Part shown: in pieces, positions 26,497-35,496 of the stretch | Layout: every line of letters starts with the position of its first letter | How positions within the stretch are numbered: position 1 is the stretch's first letter | Notes under the pieces: model-generated | What the model was told of the DNA's origin: nothing | Databases searched by the model: none | The model's input: only the letters and a program-made list of their open reading frames with translations | Assembly: GCA_000381585.1 (NCBI GenBank) | Contig: KB906733.1 | Coordinates: 449,378-513,377 of the forward strand | Source: Acidobacteriaceae bacterium KBS 83 | Lineage (GTDB): Bacteria; Acidobacteriota; Terriglobia; Terriglobales; Acidobacteriaceae | DNA: 64,000 nucleotides | Direction: 5' to 3' | Translations under genes and position numbers: made by a program

Positions 26497-27429
26497 GCAA
26501 TCACCCCTATTTGGAATCGTGTCGGCAGCAAATCTTACGCGACGCAATCGGGGAAAGAAACTCCGAATTTCGCAAAAGGCAATCGACTAGGAACGGCCCC
26601 GCGACGGCGTCCAAGCGATGAACTCTCCACCTTCGAAATCATTGCCAGCACGATGGTGATGGCACCGTGGCGATCACGCTTCAGCCGGGGCGTTCCAACC
26701 TTTATTAAATGTGGTGTCCCGAATTGGTACCAGATAACCAAGTGGTAAAAATCGTCTTTGCCGTTAATGGTCTGATAACTACCGGCCAGACCCGCCAACG
26801 ACGCGCCGATCAGCGCGCGTTGATGATGCCGACTTGTGCGGGGATTCCCTTGGTCGCCCCGCTGAACGTCCACCACGGTCCCTGCGAGCCATCCTAATGT
26901 AGACTCCGAATCCTAATGTTTTTTGTCATCAGTGACCTGTCCAGATGAAAAGAACCGGTCTGGATGAACAAATTAGAAAGTACGCGAACCCCTATGAATA
27001 AAGGGGAAAATGGCATTTTCATTGATTTTGATGGGATTCGAGGAACTCTGTGGCGGTGGATAGAGTCCAGAGCGAACCGCTCTCCGGCGAATTCCCGTTA
27101 ACAGGGAATGAAACAGAGAAATTTTCGGCCTTCGCGCCCAAGTCGCCGCATGGAAATCCTCTATCCCACTGGATAAAGGAGACTTACGGCAGTCTGGTCC
27201 GATCCGGAACAGGGAATTATTGATTAGGTATCAGGGAATGATCATTCCCTGATGGGCGTCATCGACGAAACTTCCTCGTCGCCTCGACCCTCGAGAATTC
27301 CCACAACTAAATTTGCCCGTCTTGTCGTGAAAAGAATGTCGCTTTGCCACTAATCAAACGGAGTCTTTTGAGGACTCGCCAGATGCCGAACAGCATAGGG
27401 GATTTCCTGCAAGGGTTGGTGGCATACGA
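26497..27429. other. Long intergenic region upstream of the recombinase-ParB cassette
   Basis: About 930 bp. No convincing gene on either strand; a 113-codon minus-strand frame at 26535-26876 lacks family features. The right half (about 27060-27300) is rich in short inverted repeats containing CAGGGAAT. A possible short leader peptide (MPNSIGDFLQGLVAYEWRKR at 27383) overlaps the recombinase start in another frame. Confidence 0.5.
27091..27252. repeat. CAGGGAAT iterons with a perfect 22-bp palindrome
   Basis: CAGGGAAT occurs at 27102, 27210 and 27232 on the plus strand and as its complement at 27244. The last two form a perfect 22-bp palindrome at 27231-27252 (half site TCAGGGAATGA). The first pairs with ATTCCC at 27091 around a central GTTAAC. 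They lie 180-340 bp upstream of a recombinase gene followed by two ParB-like genes, so they are candidate binding sites for ParB or for the recombinase. Confidence 0.75.
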
Positions 27430-28989
27430 ATGGAGAAAACGGCTACTGCGTCCCCGAACCGGCATCTGCCCTCCCGGGCAGCGCAATACGTGCGCATGTC
27501 CACCGAGCACCAACAGTATTCCCCCGAAAACCAATTGGAAGTGATCCGTCTATACGCCGCCGCGCACGGTATGGAAATCGTTCAGGCGTACTCGGATCAC
27601 GGCAGGAGCGGCCTAAATATCGCTGGTCGGGAGGGTCTCAACCGATTGATGTCGGACGTGGAAAACAAGCAGGCGAACTTTTCGGCTCTGCTCGTCTACG
27701 ACGTGAGCCGGTGGGGACGCTTCCAGGACGTGGATGAGAGCGCCTATTACGAATATGTCCTCAAGAGGGCAAGCATCCGCGTCCACTATTGCGCGGAGCA
27801 GTTCGAGAATGACGGCAGCATGTCATCTTCCGTGCTCAAGACATTGAAACGCTCGATGGCCGCGGAATACAGCCGGGAGTTATCGGTCAAGGTATTTTCG
27901 GGTCAATGCCGCCTGATCGAACTTGGATTCCGCCAGGGAGGACCGGCAGGATATGGTCTGCGACGGCAATTGATCGACCGTGACCGGAATCCGAAGGGGC
28001 TGCTGGACCGGGGCGAGCGAAAAAGCCTTCAGACTGACCGCGTCATTCTAGTCCCTGGACCGGAAGGAGAAATTGAGACGGTCCAGCAGATTTACGATCT
28101 GTTCGTCGCGCAAGGAAAAACGGAACGCGAGATCATGGAAACCCTGAACGCGCGCGGCGTTCCAGGAGAACATGGGCGTCCGTGGACACGCGCGACAGTC
28201 CATCAATTGTTGATCAACCCGAAATATATCGGGGCGAACATCTACAATCGACGCTCCTTCAAGCTGAAGCACAAACGGGTTAATAACCCGAGGCAGATGT
28301 GGATCTGGCGAGACGGAGCATTCGAACCGATCGTCACGGCAAACCTGTTTGAGCAGGCAAGGGCCATCATTGAGTCGCGGCATCGCCATCTCTCTGATGA
28401 AGACCTCCTTGAGCGATTGAGACAACTGCTACGGGCCCAAGGAAGGCTCTCCGGGATCCTCATTGATGAAACCGAGGAGATGCCATCCAGTTCCTGCTAT
28501 TCCACCCGTTTTGGAAGCCTCACCCGGGCCTATGCACTCATTGGGTGGGCTCCGGGTCGGGATTTTGCCTATGTCGAAATCAATCGCAAATTGCGACGGA
28601 GACATGCTGATCTCATCGCCTCCATTCTTGACCAGCTGCTCGGATTAGGCGCGACCGTCAGCGTCAGTGAAGACAACGATCTGCTCCACATCAATGCGGA
28701 ATATACGGCTTCCCTGATCCTTGCGCGATGCCGTGAGACTCGTGCAGGCAGCCATCGCTGGCAGCTTCGATTCGATGAGAGCTTGACGCCAGACGTAATC
28801 ATCGCGGCCCGTCTGCGGCCCGGCAATGAAGAGATTCTGGATTACTATCTCCTGCCACGCCTCGATGTCTTGACGGAGCGCCTGAGTCTCCGCTCTGAAA
28901 ACGGCCTGATCTTGGACGTCTATCGCTTCAATAATCTGAACTTCTTTATGGAGATGGCACAACGGGCACGGCTGGAGGGCGCCGCATGA
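27430..28989 (+). CDS. Serine recombinase of the recombinase-ParB-ParB cassette
   Basis: A 519-aa recombinase of a lineage different from copies A and B. The catalytic domain starts AAQYVRMSTEHQQYSPENQL, with the nucleophile Ser in RMSTEHQ; YSDHGRSGLNIAGREGL and LLVYDVSRWGRFQDVDES follow, then EYSRELSVKVFSG. The recombinase domain includes GYGLRRQLID and INPKYIGANIYNRRSFKL. No zinc-ribbon cysteine pairs are visible. The C-terminal 180 residues are helical and unlike classical resolvases. It overlaps the next gene by 4 nt, so it is probably co-translated with the ParB-like proteins. Confidence 0.92.
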   Translation: MEKTATASPNRHLPSRAAQYVRMSTEHQQYSPENQLEVIRLYAAAHGMEIVQAYSDHGRSGLNIAGREGLNRLMSDVENKQANFSALLVYDVSRWGRFQDVDESAYYEYVLKRASIRVHYCAEQFENDGSMSSSVLKTLKRSMAAEYSRELSVKVFSGQCRLIELGFRQGGPAGYGLRRQLIDRDRNPKGLLDRGERKSLQTDRVILVPGPEGEIETVQQIYDLFVAQGKTEREIMETLNARGVPGEHGRPWTRATVHQLLINPKYIGANIYNRRSFKLKHKRVNNPRQMWIWRDGAFEPIVTANLFEQARAIIESRHRHLSDEDLLERLRQLLRAQGRLSGILIDETEEMPSSSCYSTRFGSLTRAYALIGWAPGRDFAYVEINRKLRRRHADLIASILDQLLGLGATVSVSEDNDLLHINAEYTASLILARCRETRAGSHRWQLRFDESLTPDVIIAARLRPGNEEILDYYLLPRLDVLTERLSLRSENGLILDVYRFNNLNFFMEMAQRARLEGAA

Positions 28990-29852
28990 AAGAGCAGCTC
29001 ATCGAACGTATTCCGATTGCACAGATCAATATTGCGAATCCGCGCCCGCGCAGTCGGGGACGATGGCAGATGATCGTTGCGAACATCAGCGAGGTCGGCC
29101 TCAAGAAGCCCATTACGGTTGTACGTCGTAGAGAAGCAGACGCGGATGGAAAGCTATTCGATCTCGTGTGCGGGCAAGGAAGAATTGAGGCTTTTCTCAC
29201 GTTGGGCGAAACAACTATACCCGCGGTCGTCACGGAGGCGTCACGCGAAGACCAGTTTCTCATGAGTTTGGTCGAGAACATCGCGAGAAGACCCCCATCC
29301 AATCGGGACATCCTCCGCGAGGTCCGATGCCTCCGCGAACGTGGATATAGCGTGTCGGATATCGCCAGAAAGATCGGAATGGAACGCATGTACGTCTCCG
29401 GCATCGTTCATTTGGTCGAACACAAAGAGGTCGCCCTCATTGAAAATGTGGAGGCAGGCAGGTTGCCAATCAGCGTCGCGGTTCAGATTGCAAACGGAAA
29501 AGATGCCGAGGTTTCAGAGGCTCTCTCCCAAGCGTACGAGACGGGGCAATTGCGTGGAACCAAGCTAGCCGCTGCCCGACGTCTTATTGCGAAACGTATT
29601 GCGAAGAGGCAGAAGGAAGGCAAAGCGCAAGAAGCCCGACGCAAAGTTACGGGCAATATGTTGGTTCAGGTCTATAAACAGCGGGTTCGGGAACAGAAGG
29701 CCCTTATCGCAAAGGCTGACTTGACCAAGGAACGGCTTGTGCTGATCACATCGGTGATGCGCCAGCTCGTAGGCGACGAAAACTTCGTCACGCTATTGCG
29801 GGCGGAAGACATCGTCGATATGCCGAAACAACTCATGGCGCGGCTCTCGTAG
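28986..29852 (+). CDS. ParB/RepB-like partition protein 1 of the cassette
   Basis: A 288-aa protein. The N-terminal ParB domain has IPIAQINIANPRPRSRGRWQ, GLKKPITVVRRRE, LVCGQGRIEAFLTLGETTIP, and the arginine-containing LMSLVENIARRPPSN that replaces the canonical GERR-type box. A helix-turn-helix follows (GYSVSDIARKIGMERMYVSG). The C-terminal half is lysine-rich and helical, as in RepB C-terminal domains. It presumably binds DNA at or near the cassette, possibly the upstream palindrome. No ParA ATPase is encoded nearby, so it is unlikely to be a normal partition system. Confidence 0.9.
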   Translation: MKEQLIERIPIAQINIANPRPRSRGRWQMIVANISEVGLKKPITVVRRREADADGKLFDLVCGQGRIEAFLTLGETTIPAVVTEASREDQFLMSLVENIARRPPSNRDILREVRCLRERGYSVSDIARKIGMERMYVSGIVHLVEHKEVALIENVEAGRLPISVAVQIANGKDAEVSEALSQAYETGQLRGTKLAAARRLIAKRIAKRQKEGKAQEARRKVTGNMLVQVYKQRVREQKALIAKADLTKERLVLITSVMRQLVGDENFVTLLRAEDIVDMPKQLMARLS

Positions 29853-29862
29853 GAAAAGAACG

Positions 29863-30771
29863 ATGTCAAGCAGCGCTGTGAAGGCAGCCTTCGAAAAGCA
29901 GATCGTTGAGCTGCCCCTCGAGATCATCGTGCCGCAGAAGGAAATCACCAAAGGTCATCGAAAGGGGGACTTCTATAGGCAGCTGACCGCCTCGCTAAAG
30001 CACATCGGCTTGATTGAGCCGCTGGTGGTTTATCCGAGAGGACCGGGCGACTACCTTCTCCTCGAAGGACACATGCGCCTCGAAATAATGAAGTCCATCG
30101 GGATCAAAGAGGCCAAATGTCTGCTGTCAACCGACGATGAAGCCTATACCTATAACCGGCACGTTAATCACATACCCGCTATCGCGCAGCACTTCATGTT
30201 GCTCGAGGCTCTGAAGACCGGACTTACAGAAGAACGCATTGCAACTGCCCTGGATGTCAGCCTGGACTCTATTCGCCTCCGGCGCGACCTGCTGAATGGC
30301 ATCTGCCCGGAGGTTGTGCAGATACTGATCAACAAGGCTATCAGTCCGCAAGTGTTTGGCATCCTGCGCAAGATGAAACCGATTCGCCAGATCGAAGCTG
30401 CCGAACACATGGTCGCGGGTGGAACCTATACCATTCCGTTCGCAAAAGCGCTCTTGGCCGTCACCAAGCCAGAGATGCTGGAAGGCCCGGCTGCTTCCTC
30501 TAAAAAGTGGCAGGCGACCTCTATGGCGGCACGATCGATGCTGGAAGAGGAAAACGAGTTTCTACTCAGGGACTTGAAATCGGTGGAAGAGTCCTACGGG
30601 ACGGATGTGCTTACGTTGACCGTGGCGTGCGCCTATCTGGACCGCCTGCTCAAGAATCCCAAGATCGAGCGCTATCTGGCCCGGCATCACGTCGATATTC
30701 TTCCCACCCTGCAAAAGTTGTTATCCGACAACGGGCTAAAGCCTGCGAACCCCGGGAATGGCGAGAGCTAG
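29863..30771 (+). CDS. ParB/RepB-like partition protein 2 of the cassette
   Basis: A 302-aa protein with IVELPLEIIVPQKEITKGHR at the start, GLIEPLVVYPRG, YLLLEGHMRLEIMKSIGIKE (ParB box) and an HTH (LTEERIATALDVSLDSIRLR). The C-terminal half (FAKALLAVTKPEML; LKSVEESYGTDVLTL) matches the RepB plasmid-partition C-terminal domain type. It is only distantly similar to the preceding ParB-like gene. A gap of 10 bp and a shared direction indicate an operon. Two different ParB paralogues could recognise two half sites or form a heteromer. Confidence 0.88.
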   Translation: MSSSAVKAAFEKQIVELPLEIIVPQKEITKGHRKGDFYRQLTASLKHIGLIEPLVVYPRGPGDYLLLEGHMRLEIMKSIGIKEAKCLLSTDDEAYTYNRHVNHIPAIAQHFMLLEALKTGLTEERIATALDVSLDSIRLRRDLLNGICPEVVQILINKAISPQVFGILRKMKPIRQIEAAEHMVAGGTYTIPFAKALLAVTKPEMLEGPAASSKKWQATSMAARSMLEEENEFLLRDLKSVEESYGTDVLTLTVACAYLDRLLKNPKIERYLARHHVDILPTLQKLLSDNGLKPANPGNGES

Positions 30772-30942
30772 AGGATAACGGCGCCCCGCTTCTCCTCTCC
30801 GTCGCTGATCGCGCAACCCTCGCCAAAAGATGAATGGCGCGGCCACGACCCACCAATAATCAATAAAATCAACGGACCTGTCGCTAAAATCGACCGCCGC
30901 GGCCACTACTAGACAGCTACTTCTTGTCGGCTGGCGGGGGTC

Positions 30943-31476
30943 GTGAACGAAAATGATGCAACCGATGTGGTAGCGGCGCTCTTCGATCGCTGGTACATGG
31001 CGCTCGTCCGATATGCACTCCGGACGAGCGCGAATTATGAACTTGCTGAAGACTTGGCGCAAGAGGCGTTCATGCAGCTCTATCAGGCTCTGAGAGCCGG
31101 CAAAAGCATTCAGCACCCAAAGGCGTGGACGATTTGCGTACTGCGCCGAGCCATGAACAGGCAAATGAAAGATCGTAAGGTCCATGAGCCGCTTGATGAA
31201 TCGGAGATCGCAGGAAGCGCTGAGAATGAGAGGCCGGGTCTCATGGACATCCGTAGCCTTCTGTCGGTGCTCTCACCTCGGGAGGAGGAGGTGTTGCTGC
31301 TCAGGCTCGAAGCGCTGAAGTACCGGGAGATTGCTGGTCAGTTGGGCATCAGCATGAACTCCGTCAATACATTGTTGGCACGCGCATTACGAAAGCTTCA
31401 ACAAGCTACGGCGCGAAAGACTGGTGAAGGGAGTGTGAAGGGCCATGATAAGAAGAACGTCACGCGAGCATCTTGA
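30943..31476 (+). CDS. ECF RNA polymerase sigma factor
   Basis: A 177-aa sigma-70 family factor from a GTG start with GGCGGGGG just upstream. Region 2 reads LVRYALRTSANYELAEDLAQEAFMQLYQAL; region 4 reads LSPREEEVLLLRLEALKYREIAGQLGISMNSVNTLLARALRKL. Region 1 and the C-terminal extension are absent, as expected for the ECF class. The next gene starts within its last 32 bp and encodes an anti-sigma zinc-finger protein, a standard ECF/anti-sigma pair. The signal and regulon are not deducible; no -35 repeat upstream suggests autoregulation. Confidence 0.92.
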   Translation: MNENDATDVVAALFDRWYMALVRYALRTSANYELAEDLAQEAFMQLYQALRAGKSIQHPKAWTICVLRRAMNRQMKDRKVHEPLDESEIAGSAENERPGLMDIRSLLSVLSPREEEVLLLRLEALKYREIAGQLGISMNSVNTLLARALRKLQQATARKTGEGSVKGHDKKNVTRAS

Positions 31477-31774
31477 CGACGAAGCGCTGCTGGCCTATCT
31501 CGATGGTGAAGTATCCGCCGCCCGAACGCGTCGAATCCGCAATCACCTAAAGATCTGCTGGAAATGTCGATCTGTGCTCGCGGATCTGGAATTGCAAGCA
31601 CAGACGATATCACGTCTGTTATCAGCACAACAGGACTTCGATATCGGTCGATCAATGAAAGCGAAAGAGACATTTCTCCAATGGCGAAGATCATTTGAGA
31701 GGCGGCGGGATTCGTTTTTCAGAACCCGACGCTCCGTATTCGGTGATCTCCCACATGTTGCTCTTGCTCAATGA
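31445..31774 (+). CDS. Anti-sigma factor with zf-HC2 domain
   Basis: A 109-aa protein overlapping the sigma gene by 32 bp. HLDDEALLAYLDGE is followed by RIRNHLKICWKCRSVL; the His-x3-Cys-x2-Cys zinc motif (HLKICWKC) is intact. The remainder (LLSAQQDFDIGRSMKAKETF, then a basic RRRDSFFRTRRS) has no membrane segment, so it would be a soluble anti-sigma. Many relatives are membrane-anchored with a long periplasmic part, so this one may be truncated. Confidence 0.85.
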   Translation: MIRRTSREHLDDEALLAYLDGEVSAARTRRIRNHLKICWKCRSVLADLELQAQTISRLLSAQQDFDIGRSMKAKETFLQWRRSFERRRDSFFRTRRSVFGDLPHVALAQ

Positions 31775-31777
31775 GAA

Positions 31778-32351
31778 GTAGAGGCGTTGTCACCCCTACT
31801 GTTGGAGACGTGTTGTCCTTTGAACCCAAATTGGCGGAAGTCATATGAGGCCTGCTACATGCCCGGACTGACGAGAAGCCCGTTTTTGAGGAGTAACCCT
31901 GAGGATTGCGCATATAGGCGTTCAATGAGCACATTGTTTCCCCAAATTGCGAGTTCAGGCCGAGCGGTGGCAGCGTGTGCGTCCGCCTCCGGGATGAAGA
32001 TTGCGGCCGGGAAGTCAGAGGTAATTTTCAGTCTTCTTGGAAGAAGCAAATCGACTCCGCACGTCGATCTCACCATCGAATGACGCCAGGCCTCCGGCGA
32101 CTCTGATGACTTGTCTGGCTCTGAAGCGTAGTTTCCGCCTCGCGGAACAACTCACTCAGAGCCACGCAAAGTAGTTGCAAGTTTGACTAGCTTACTGCTT
32201 GGCAGCCGGCACCCAAACTGCGTCGTGTGATGCAAATTCCACCTGGCCCGGAGCCACACCCCTCTGCGTCTACGACGGCAACGCCGCGCGCTGGGTCCGC
32301 GTCTCGAACGGCGTCACCCCCCTGCGAGTGGTAACGGCGGCAACCGGCAGC
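31778..32351. other. Gene-poor interval
   Basis: A 98-codon plus-strand frame (31787-32083) and its antisense mirror cannot be assigned. Near 32193-32350 the plus strand reads like a coding fragment (AAGTQTASCDANSTWPGATP, then RWVRVSNGVTPLRVV) without a start. Nothing here is called as a gene. Confidence 0.35.
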
Positions 32352-32624
32352 TTAGCCCTTCATAAGATACATTCGGGAGATTGCTGTATATGGGCTGTTT
32401 CCGGCGTTGGGTGCGTCAGCGCCGACCTGGACCGGCTTGTTGCCGTTGATCGCGGCAATTCCGATCGCGAGCATCGGGGTTTGTCCGCCGTTTCCGGCAT
32501 AAAACCAGGTGCTGGTGAAGCTACCGCCCTGGTCGGTGAGGTTGAGATAAATGACGGGATCCGGCGTTTCCGTACCGTCGGTCGCTGGCCCCACCTCATT
32601 AACTGTGCACTTATACCATGGCAT
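32352..32624 (-). CDS. 90-aa protein, single copy of the MPxYxCTVNEVGPA module
   Basis: Start MPWYKCTVNEVGPATDGTET, with an AGGAG ribosome binding site 7 nt upstream. It matches the first 90 residues of the next gene upstream almost position for position: CTVNEVGPA-x-DG-x-ET, TWFYA, IAAIN and APNAG-x-SPYT-x-I. No signal peptide. The module is not a family I recognise. It lies downstream of the larger paralogue in the same direction, so the pair probably arose by duplication of the N-terminal module. Confidence 0.7.
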   Translation of the reverse strand: MPWYKCTVNEVGPATDGTETPDPVIYLNLTDQGGSFTSTWFYAGNGGQTPMLAIGIAAINGNKPVQVGADAPNAGNSPYTAISRMYLMKG

Positions 32625-32674
32625 CTTGGTTCTCCTTGGTGCGTAGATTGAGGCGATAGCATGATCGTTGCCCC

Positions 32675-33577
32675 TCAAGGGCACGTAAACGGTCCGGCGG
32701 TTGCAGAGGCTGTCTTGTTGCTCGTCCGACCGGTAGCTGTGATCTGAAACATCTGTTGTGGCTGCTGCTGTCCAAAGGGCACGGATATCGGACACAATCC
32801 GGCCGGAGTATTCCCGGAAAATGGCACACTAAACCCACCGACGCTGTTGGCGGTCACTTGGATTGGATATGCTCCTGACCCGCCCCCAACCACGGACCAC
32901 ACAACGGCGATGTCAACTGGCTCGTTGTTTCCGAAATTGGTCCCGGTGATCGAGAGGACGAAATTGCCCGAGGAGGGAATTACGGCTGCAGAGACAGTGG
33001 CGGCCGCAGGGGTGTCGGGGACCGTGACGACAATCGAATTCGACGGCGCCGAATAGCCAGCTCTATTGAAAGCTTTGGCGTAGATCGTGTAGTCATGCCC
33101 GCCATCGAGAACCATGTAGCCGTGCGTTGAATTGGATTCCTCGCTAGACTCGCCTGGCACGCCGTTCGGCTGCTGTTGAAATACCAAAATGAAGCCATCT
33201 TCGTTGTCCGAGTTATCGTTCCAGCCAAGGAATAACTGTCGTTGGCTCGGGGTAAGCGCAGGCTGTATTTCGATGAGGTGCAAGTTGGTGGGCGCCGCGG
33301 GCGGCCGGGTTTGCAGTTCGTGGATGCGGGCAATTTCCGTATAGGGGCTGCCCCCGGCGTTCGGCGCCGTGGCGACCACATCGACGGCATTGTCATTGTT
33401 GATCGCAGCAATTGCGACATCGAGCATCTGATTCTGGGCTCCATCGGCCGCATAGAACCACGTGTTCGCAAAACTTCCCTTGATATCGGTCAGGTTTATA
33501 TAAACGACGGGCGAAGCTGTTTCGATTCCGTCGACGGCGGGTCCGACTTCATTTACGGTGCACCTATACGATGGCAT
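32675..33577 (-). CDS. Fibronectin type III / Ig-like protein with N-terminal MPxYxCTVNEVGPA module
   Basis: A 300-aa protein. Residues 1-88 are the same module as the downstream 90-aa gene. A linker (LQTRPPAAPTNLHLIEIQP) precedes an FN3 domain (LGWNDNSDNEDGFILVFQQQ; GGHDYTIYAKAFNRAGYSAP with NSIVVTVPD), then a beta-rich segment (GNFVLSITGTNFGNNEPVDI) typical of IPT/TIG folds. No signal peptide is visible. The combination suggests a carbohydrate- or protein-binding role, but no catalytic site is present. Confidence 0.75.
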   Translation of the reverse strand: MPSYRCTVNEVGPAVDGIETASPVVYINLTDIKGSFANTWFYAADGAQNQMLDVAIAAINNDNAVDVVATAPNAGGSPYTEIARIHELQTRPPAAPTNLHLIEIQPALTPSQRQLFLGWNDNSDNEDGFILVFQQQPNGVPGESSEESNSTHGYMVLDGGHDYTIYAKAFNRAGYSAPSNSIVVTVPDTPAAATVSAAVIPSSGNFVLSITGTNFGNNEPVDIAVVWSVVGGGSGAYPIQVTANSVGGFSVPFSGNTPAGLCPISVPFGQQQPQQMFQITATGRTSNKTASATAGPFTCP

Positions 33578-33904
33578 ATCCGTCGCCTCTTGGCTTGGCC
33601 TTAGAAGGTTCTGAACTTAGATTCAATTTGGCGGGCTGGTGAGCCGGTATCAATCACCGGAGCCCAACTATAGCAGACGAGGCGAGGACGCCACACGTGC
33701 TTATGAACGAATCGCGCACGGCCATCCGCTTTACACGGGTAAACAATGGTCAGCGAGCAGGCGCCGGGCAACGAAAGTAGGTACCGGCAAGTCGGCTTAT
33801 CGTGCCGAATGGAATGCCCTGCAAGCGCACGTACACGTCGCTGAATTCACCTACCGACGGTCGAACTGTAATCAGGGATTGAACATTGCCAGCGATGACT
33901 GGTA
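33578..33904. other. Gene-free interval
   Basis: About 330 bp between divergent genes; nothing recognised beyond the presumed promoters. Confidence 0.35.
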
Positions 33905-34183
33905 TTGAGCATCATTATCGAGATGCCGCGTCTTGCCAAGCCGAAACTCCCACACCCGTTTGTCCTGGAAGCCCTTGCTCCTTTGAGTCCCGAGGTGCGC
34001 CGGATGTTTTCCGGTTTTGCAGTGTATATCGGTAACCGACTCGTCATGATGCTTCGAGATCATGCGAAGTATCCGCATGACAATGGCATCTGGCTTGTCC
34101 TTTCAGAAGGTATCGATCCCGCTGACGCAAGTCTGCGCAGGGACTTGCCATCTCTTCGTTTCTATTTAGATGTTGGGCAATAA
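33905..34183 (+). CDS. TfoX/Sxy-like conserved hypothetical, apparently C-terminally truncated
   Basis: A 92-aa product. LSPEVRRMFSGFAVYIGNRL, then VMMLRDHAKYPHDNGIWLVL, SEGIDP and LRRDLPSLR, matches a conserved family related to the TfoX N-terminal domain. Family members continue 30-40 residues beyond this point; here the frame ends abruptly in FYLDVGQ, so the gene is probably truncated. Alternative starts exist at MPRLAKP (a few codons in). Function unknown. Confidence 0.6.
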   Translation: MSIIIEMPRLAKPKLPHPFVLEALAPLSPEVRRMFSGFAVYIGNRLVMMLRDHAKYPHDNGIWLVLSEGIDPADASLRRDLPSLRFYLDVGQ

Positions 34184-34377
34184 GATTAGTCACTGGCTAC
34201 TCATTCCCAGTGACGGTGCTGACTTCGAGAGTGTGGCCCTCCACGCATGTGATCTGATCCTGCACCACGACCCACGTTTGGGCCGCATTCCGCAATCGAG
34301 ACGGTAGCCCCGGCGCTCCCCAAGGTCACGAAAAGCGCGTTTCTCGTTATGAATTTGCTCTTGGCATCCGCAGACAC

Positions 34378-35295
34378 TCAGACCTCTTTTGCCGACGCGT
34401 TGAATGTTGCCGCATTCCTCCTGACGAACTCCCTCACGTTCAGCGACGCTTGCCCCGTCAGCTTGAACACGTCGTGCGACATCCGGTCATAGCTTCCCGC
34501 GCGGTGCAGATCGGCCATCGTCGCGAGGTGATTCACCAGGTGAACCGGCTGGCCGCTCTGGAGCAGCCCTTCCCGCCACGGCTCGACCGGAATGTCCTGA
34601 AAGGAGATGGTGCGGCCAAGAGCCTTCGAATACTCCTGTGCATAGAAATGCATGTTCTCGGACTGCGGACCGGTCAGGTGATGGATCTTGCCGATGTGTG
34701 GCTGCGGATTGGCGAGCAGCGCGGCGACCGCACGTGCAACGTCTTCCGCTGCGACGGGGGAAGTCTTACCCTCGCCGAACGGTAGCCTGATCTGATTTGA
34801 TTTCCTGACAGAATCCGAAGTGAAAATCAGGAAGAGGCCTTCGAGAAACACGGACGGCCGCACGTGCACGACCGGCAGACCGGACCAGTTCAGCGCCTGT
34901 TCGGCGAGCCAGTGCAGCTTATGCTGCGGGCTCGCGGTGGTTTCGGCAATGCTCATCTGTGATAGCGTCATCTGCGACATATTGATGAACGCCTTCACGC
35001 CGTGATGCTTCGCCACCGCCGCGGCATTAACCGTCGCGGCCAGATAGGTATCCGAAACCGACATGCCGAAGTACATTGTCTCGCAGCCGGCAATCGCTCT
35101 ATGCATCGAATCGAGATCGAGCAGACTGCCGACCACGACCTCGGCGCCCATATCGCGCAACGCCTGCGCGCGTTCGTCTTCATTTCGCACCATCGCACGC
35201 ACCGCTTGGCCTTGCTTCAACAGCAGTTGGGTGATCGTGCGCCCCACTCCGCCGACGCGTCCCGCCGCGCCGGTGACCAAAATGGGATTTGCCAT
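34378..35295 (-). CDS. NmrA-like NAD(P)-binding oxidoreductase
   Basis: A 305-aa protein with the Rossmann motif ILVTGAAGRVGGVGRTITQL, in which the family GxxGxxG is slightly expanded, then VRAMVRNEDERAQALRDMGA and EVVVGSLLDLDS. VKAFINMSQMTLSQ and LPVVHVRPSVFLEGLF are typical of the NmrA/SDR-a5 group. There is no Tyr-x3-Lys catalytic pair, consistent with NAD(P)-sensing or quinone-reductase-like members. It is the last of a minus-strand group (SDR, TetR, SRPBCC, NmrA), possibly stress-related. AGGAGG precedes the start. Confidence 0.85.
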   Translation of the reverse strand: MANPILVTGAAGRVGGVGRTITQLLLKQGQAVRAMVRNEDERAQALRDMGAEVVVGSLLDLDSMHRAIAGCETMYFGMSVSDTYLAATVNAAAVAKHHGVKAFINMSQMTLSQMSIAETTASPQHKLHWLAEQALNWSGLPVVHVRPSVFLEGLFLIFTSDSVRKSNQIRLPFGEGKTSPVAAEDVARAVAALLANPQPHIGKIHHLTGPQSENMHFYAQEYSKALGRTISFQDIPVEPWREGLLQSGQPVHLVNHLATMADLHRAGSYDRMSHDVFKLTGQASLNVREFVRRNAATFNASAKEV

Positions 35296-35496
35296 GTTTA
35301 TTCCTCCTATGCGTTCACCTGAGTCGAGTCAGATTTGTTGAATGCGAGCGTGAACAGCCGAATCACTTGTCCCTCAAGGCGTGACGTTCGAAACTCTTGC
35401 GAAGAGAAGCGTATTGGCTTACGAAATCGCGTTCGACATCGTCGATGAATGCATTGGCGATGGTGCACGCATTTATCCCGCTGAACTACCGCCTCC

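Larger units (their letters stand above)
27091..30771 (+). mobile_element. Element C: serine recombinase plus two ParB/RepB-like genes
   Basis: Three plus-strand genes tightly packed (4-nt overlap, then a 10-nt gap) behind the palindromic iterons. No replication initiator or ParA is present, so this is not a plasmid backbone but a chromosomal cassette. Its ends are not resolved. Confidence 0.6.

Noticed and set aside
26535-26876. 113-codon minus-strand frame upstream of the DUF1353 gene
   Set aside because: No recognisable domain or ribosome binding site; left as unassigned intergenic sequence.
31787-32083. 98-codon plus-strand frame after the anti-sigma gene
   Set aside because: Both strands are open and neither reading resembles a known family; cannot be supported as a gene.
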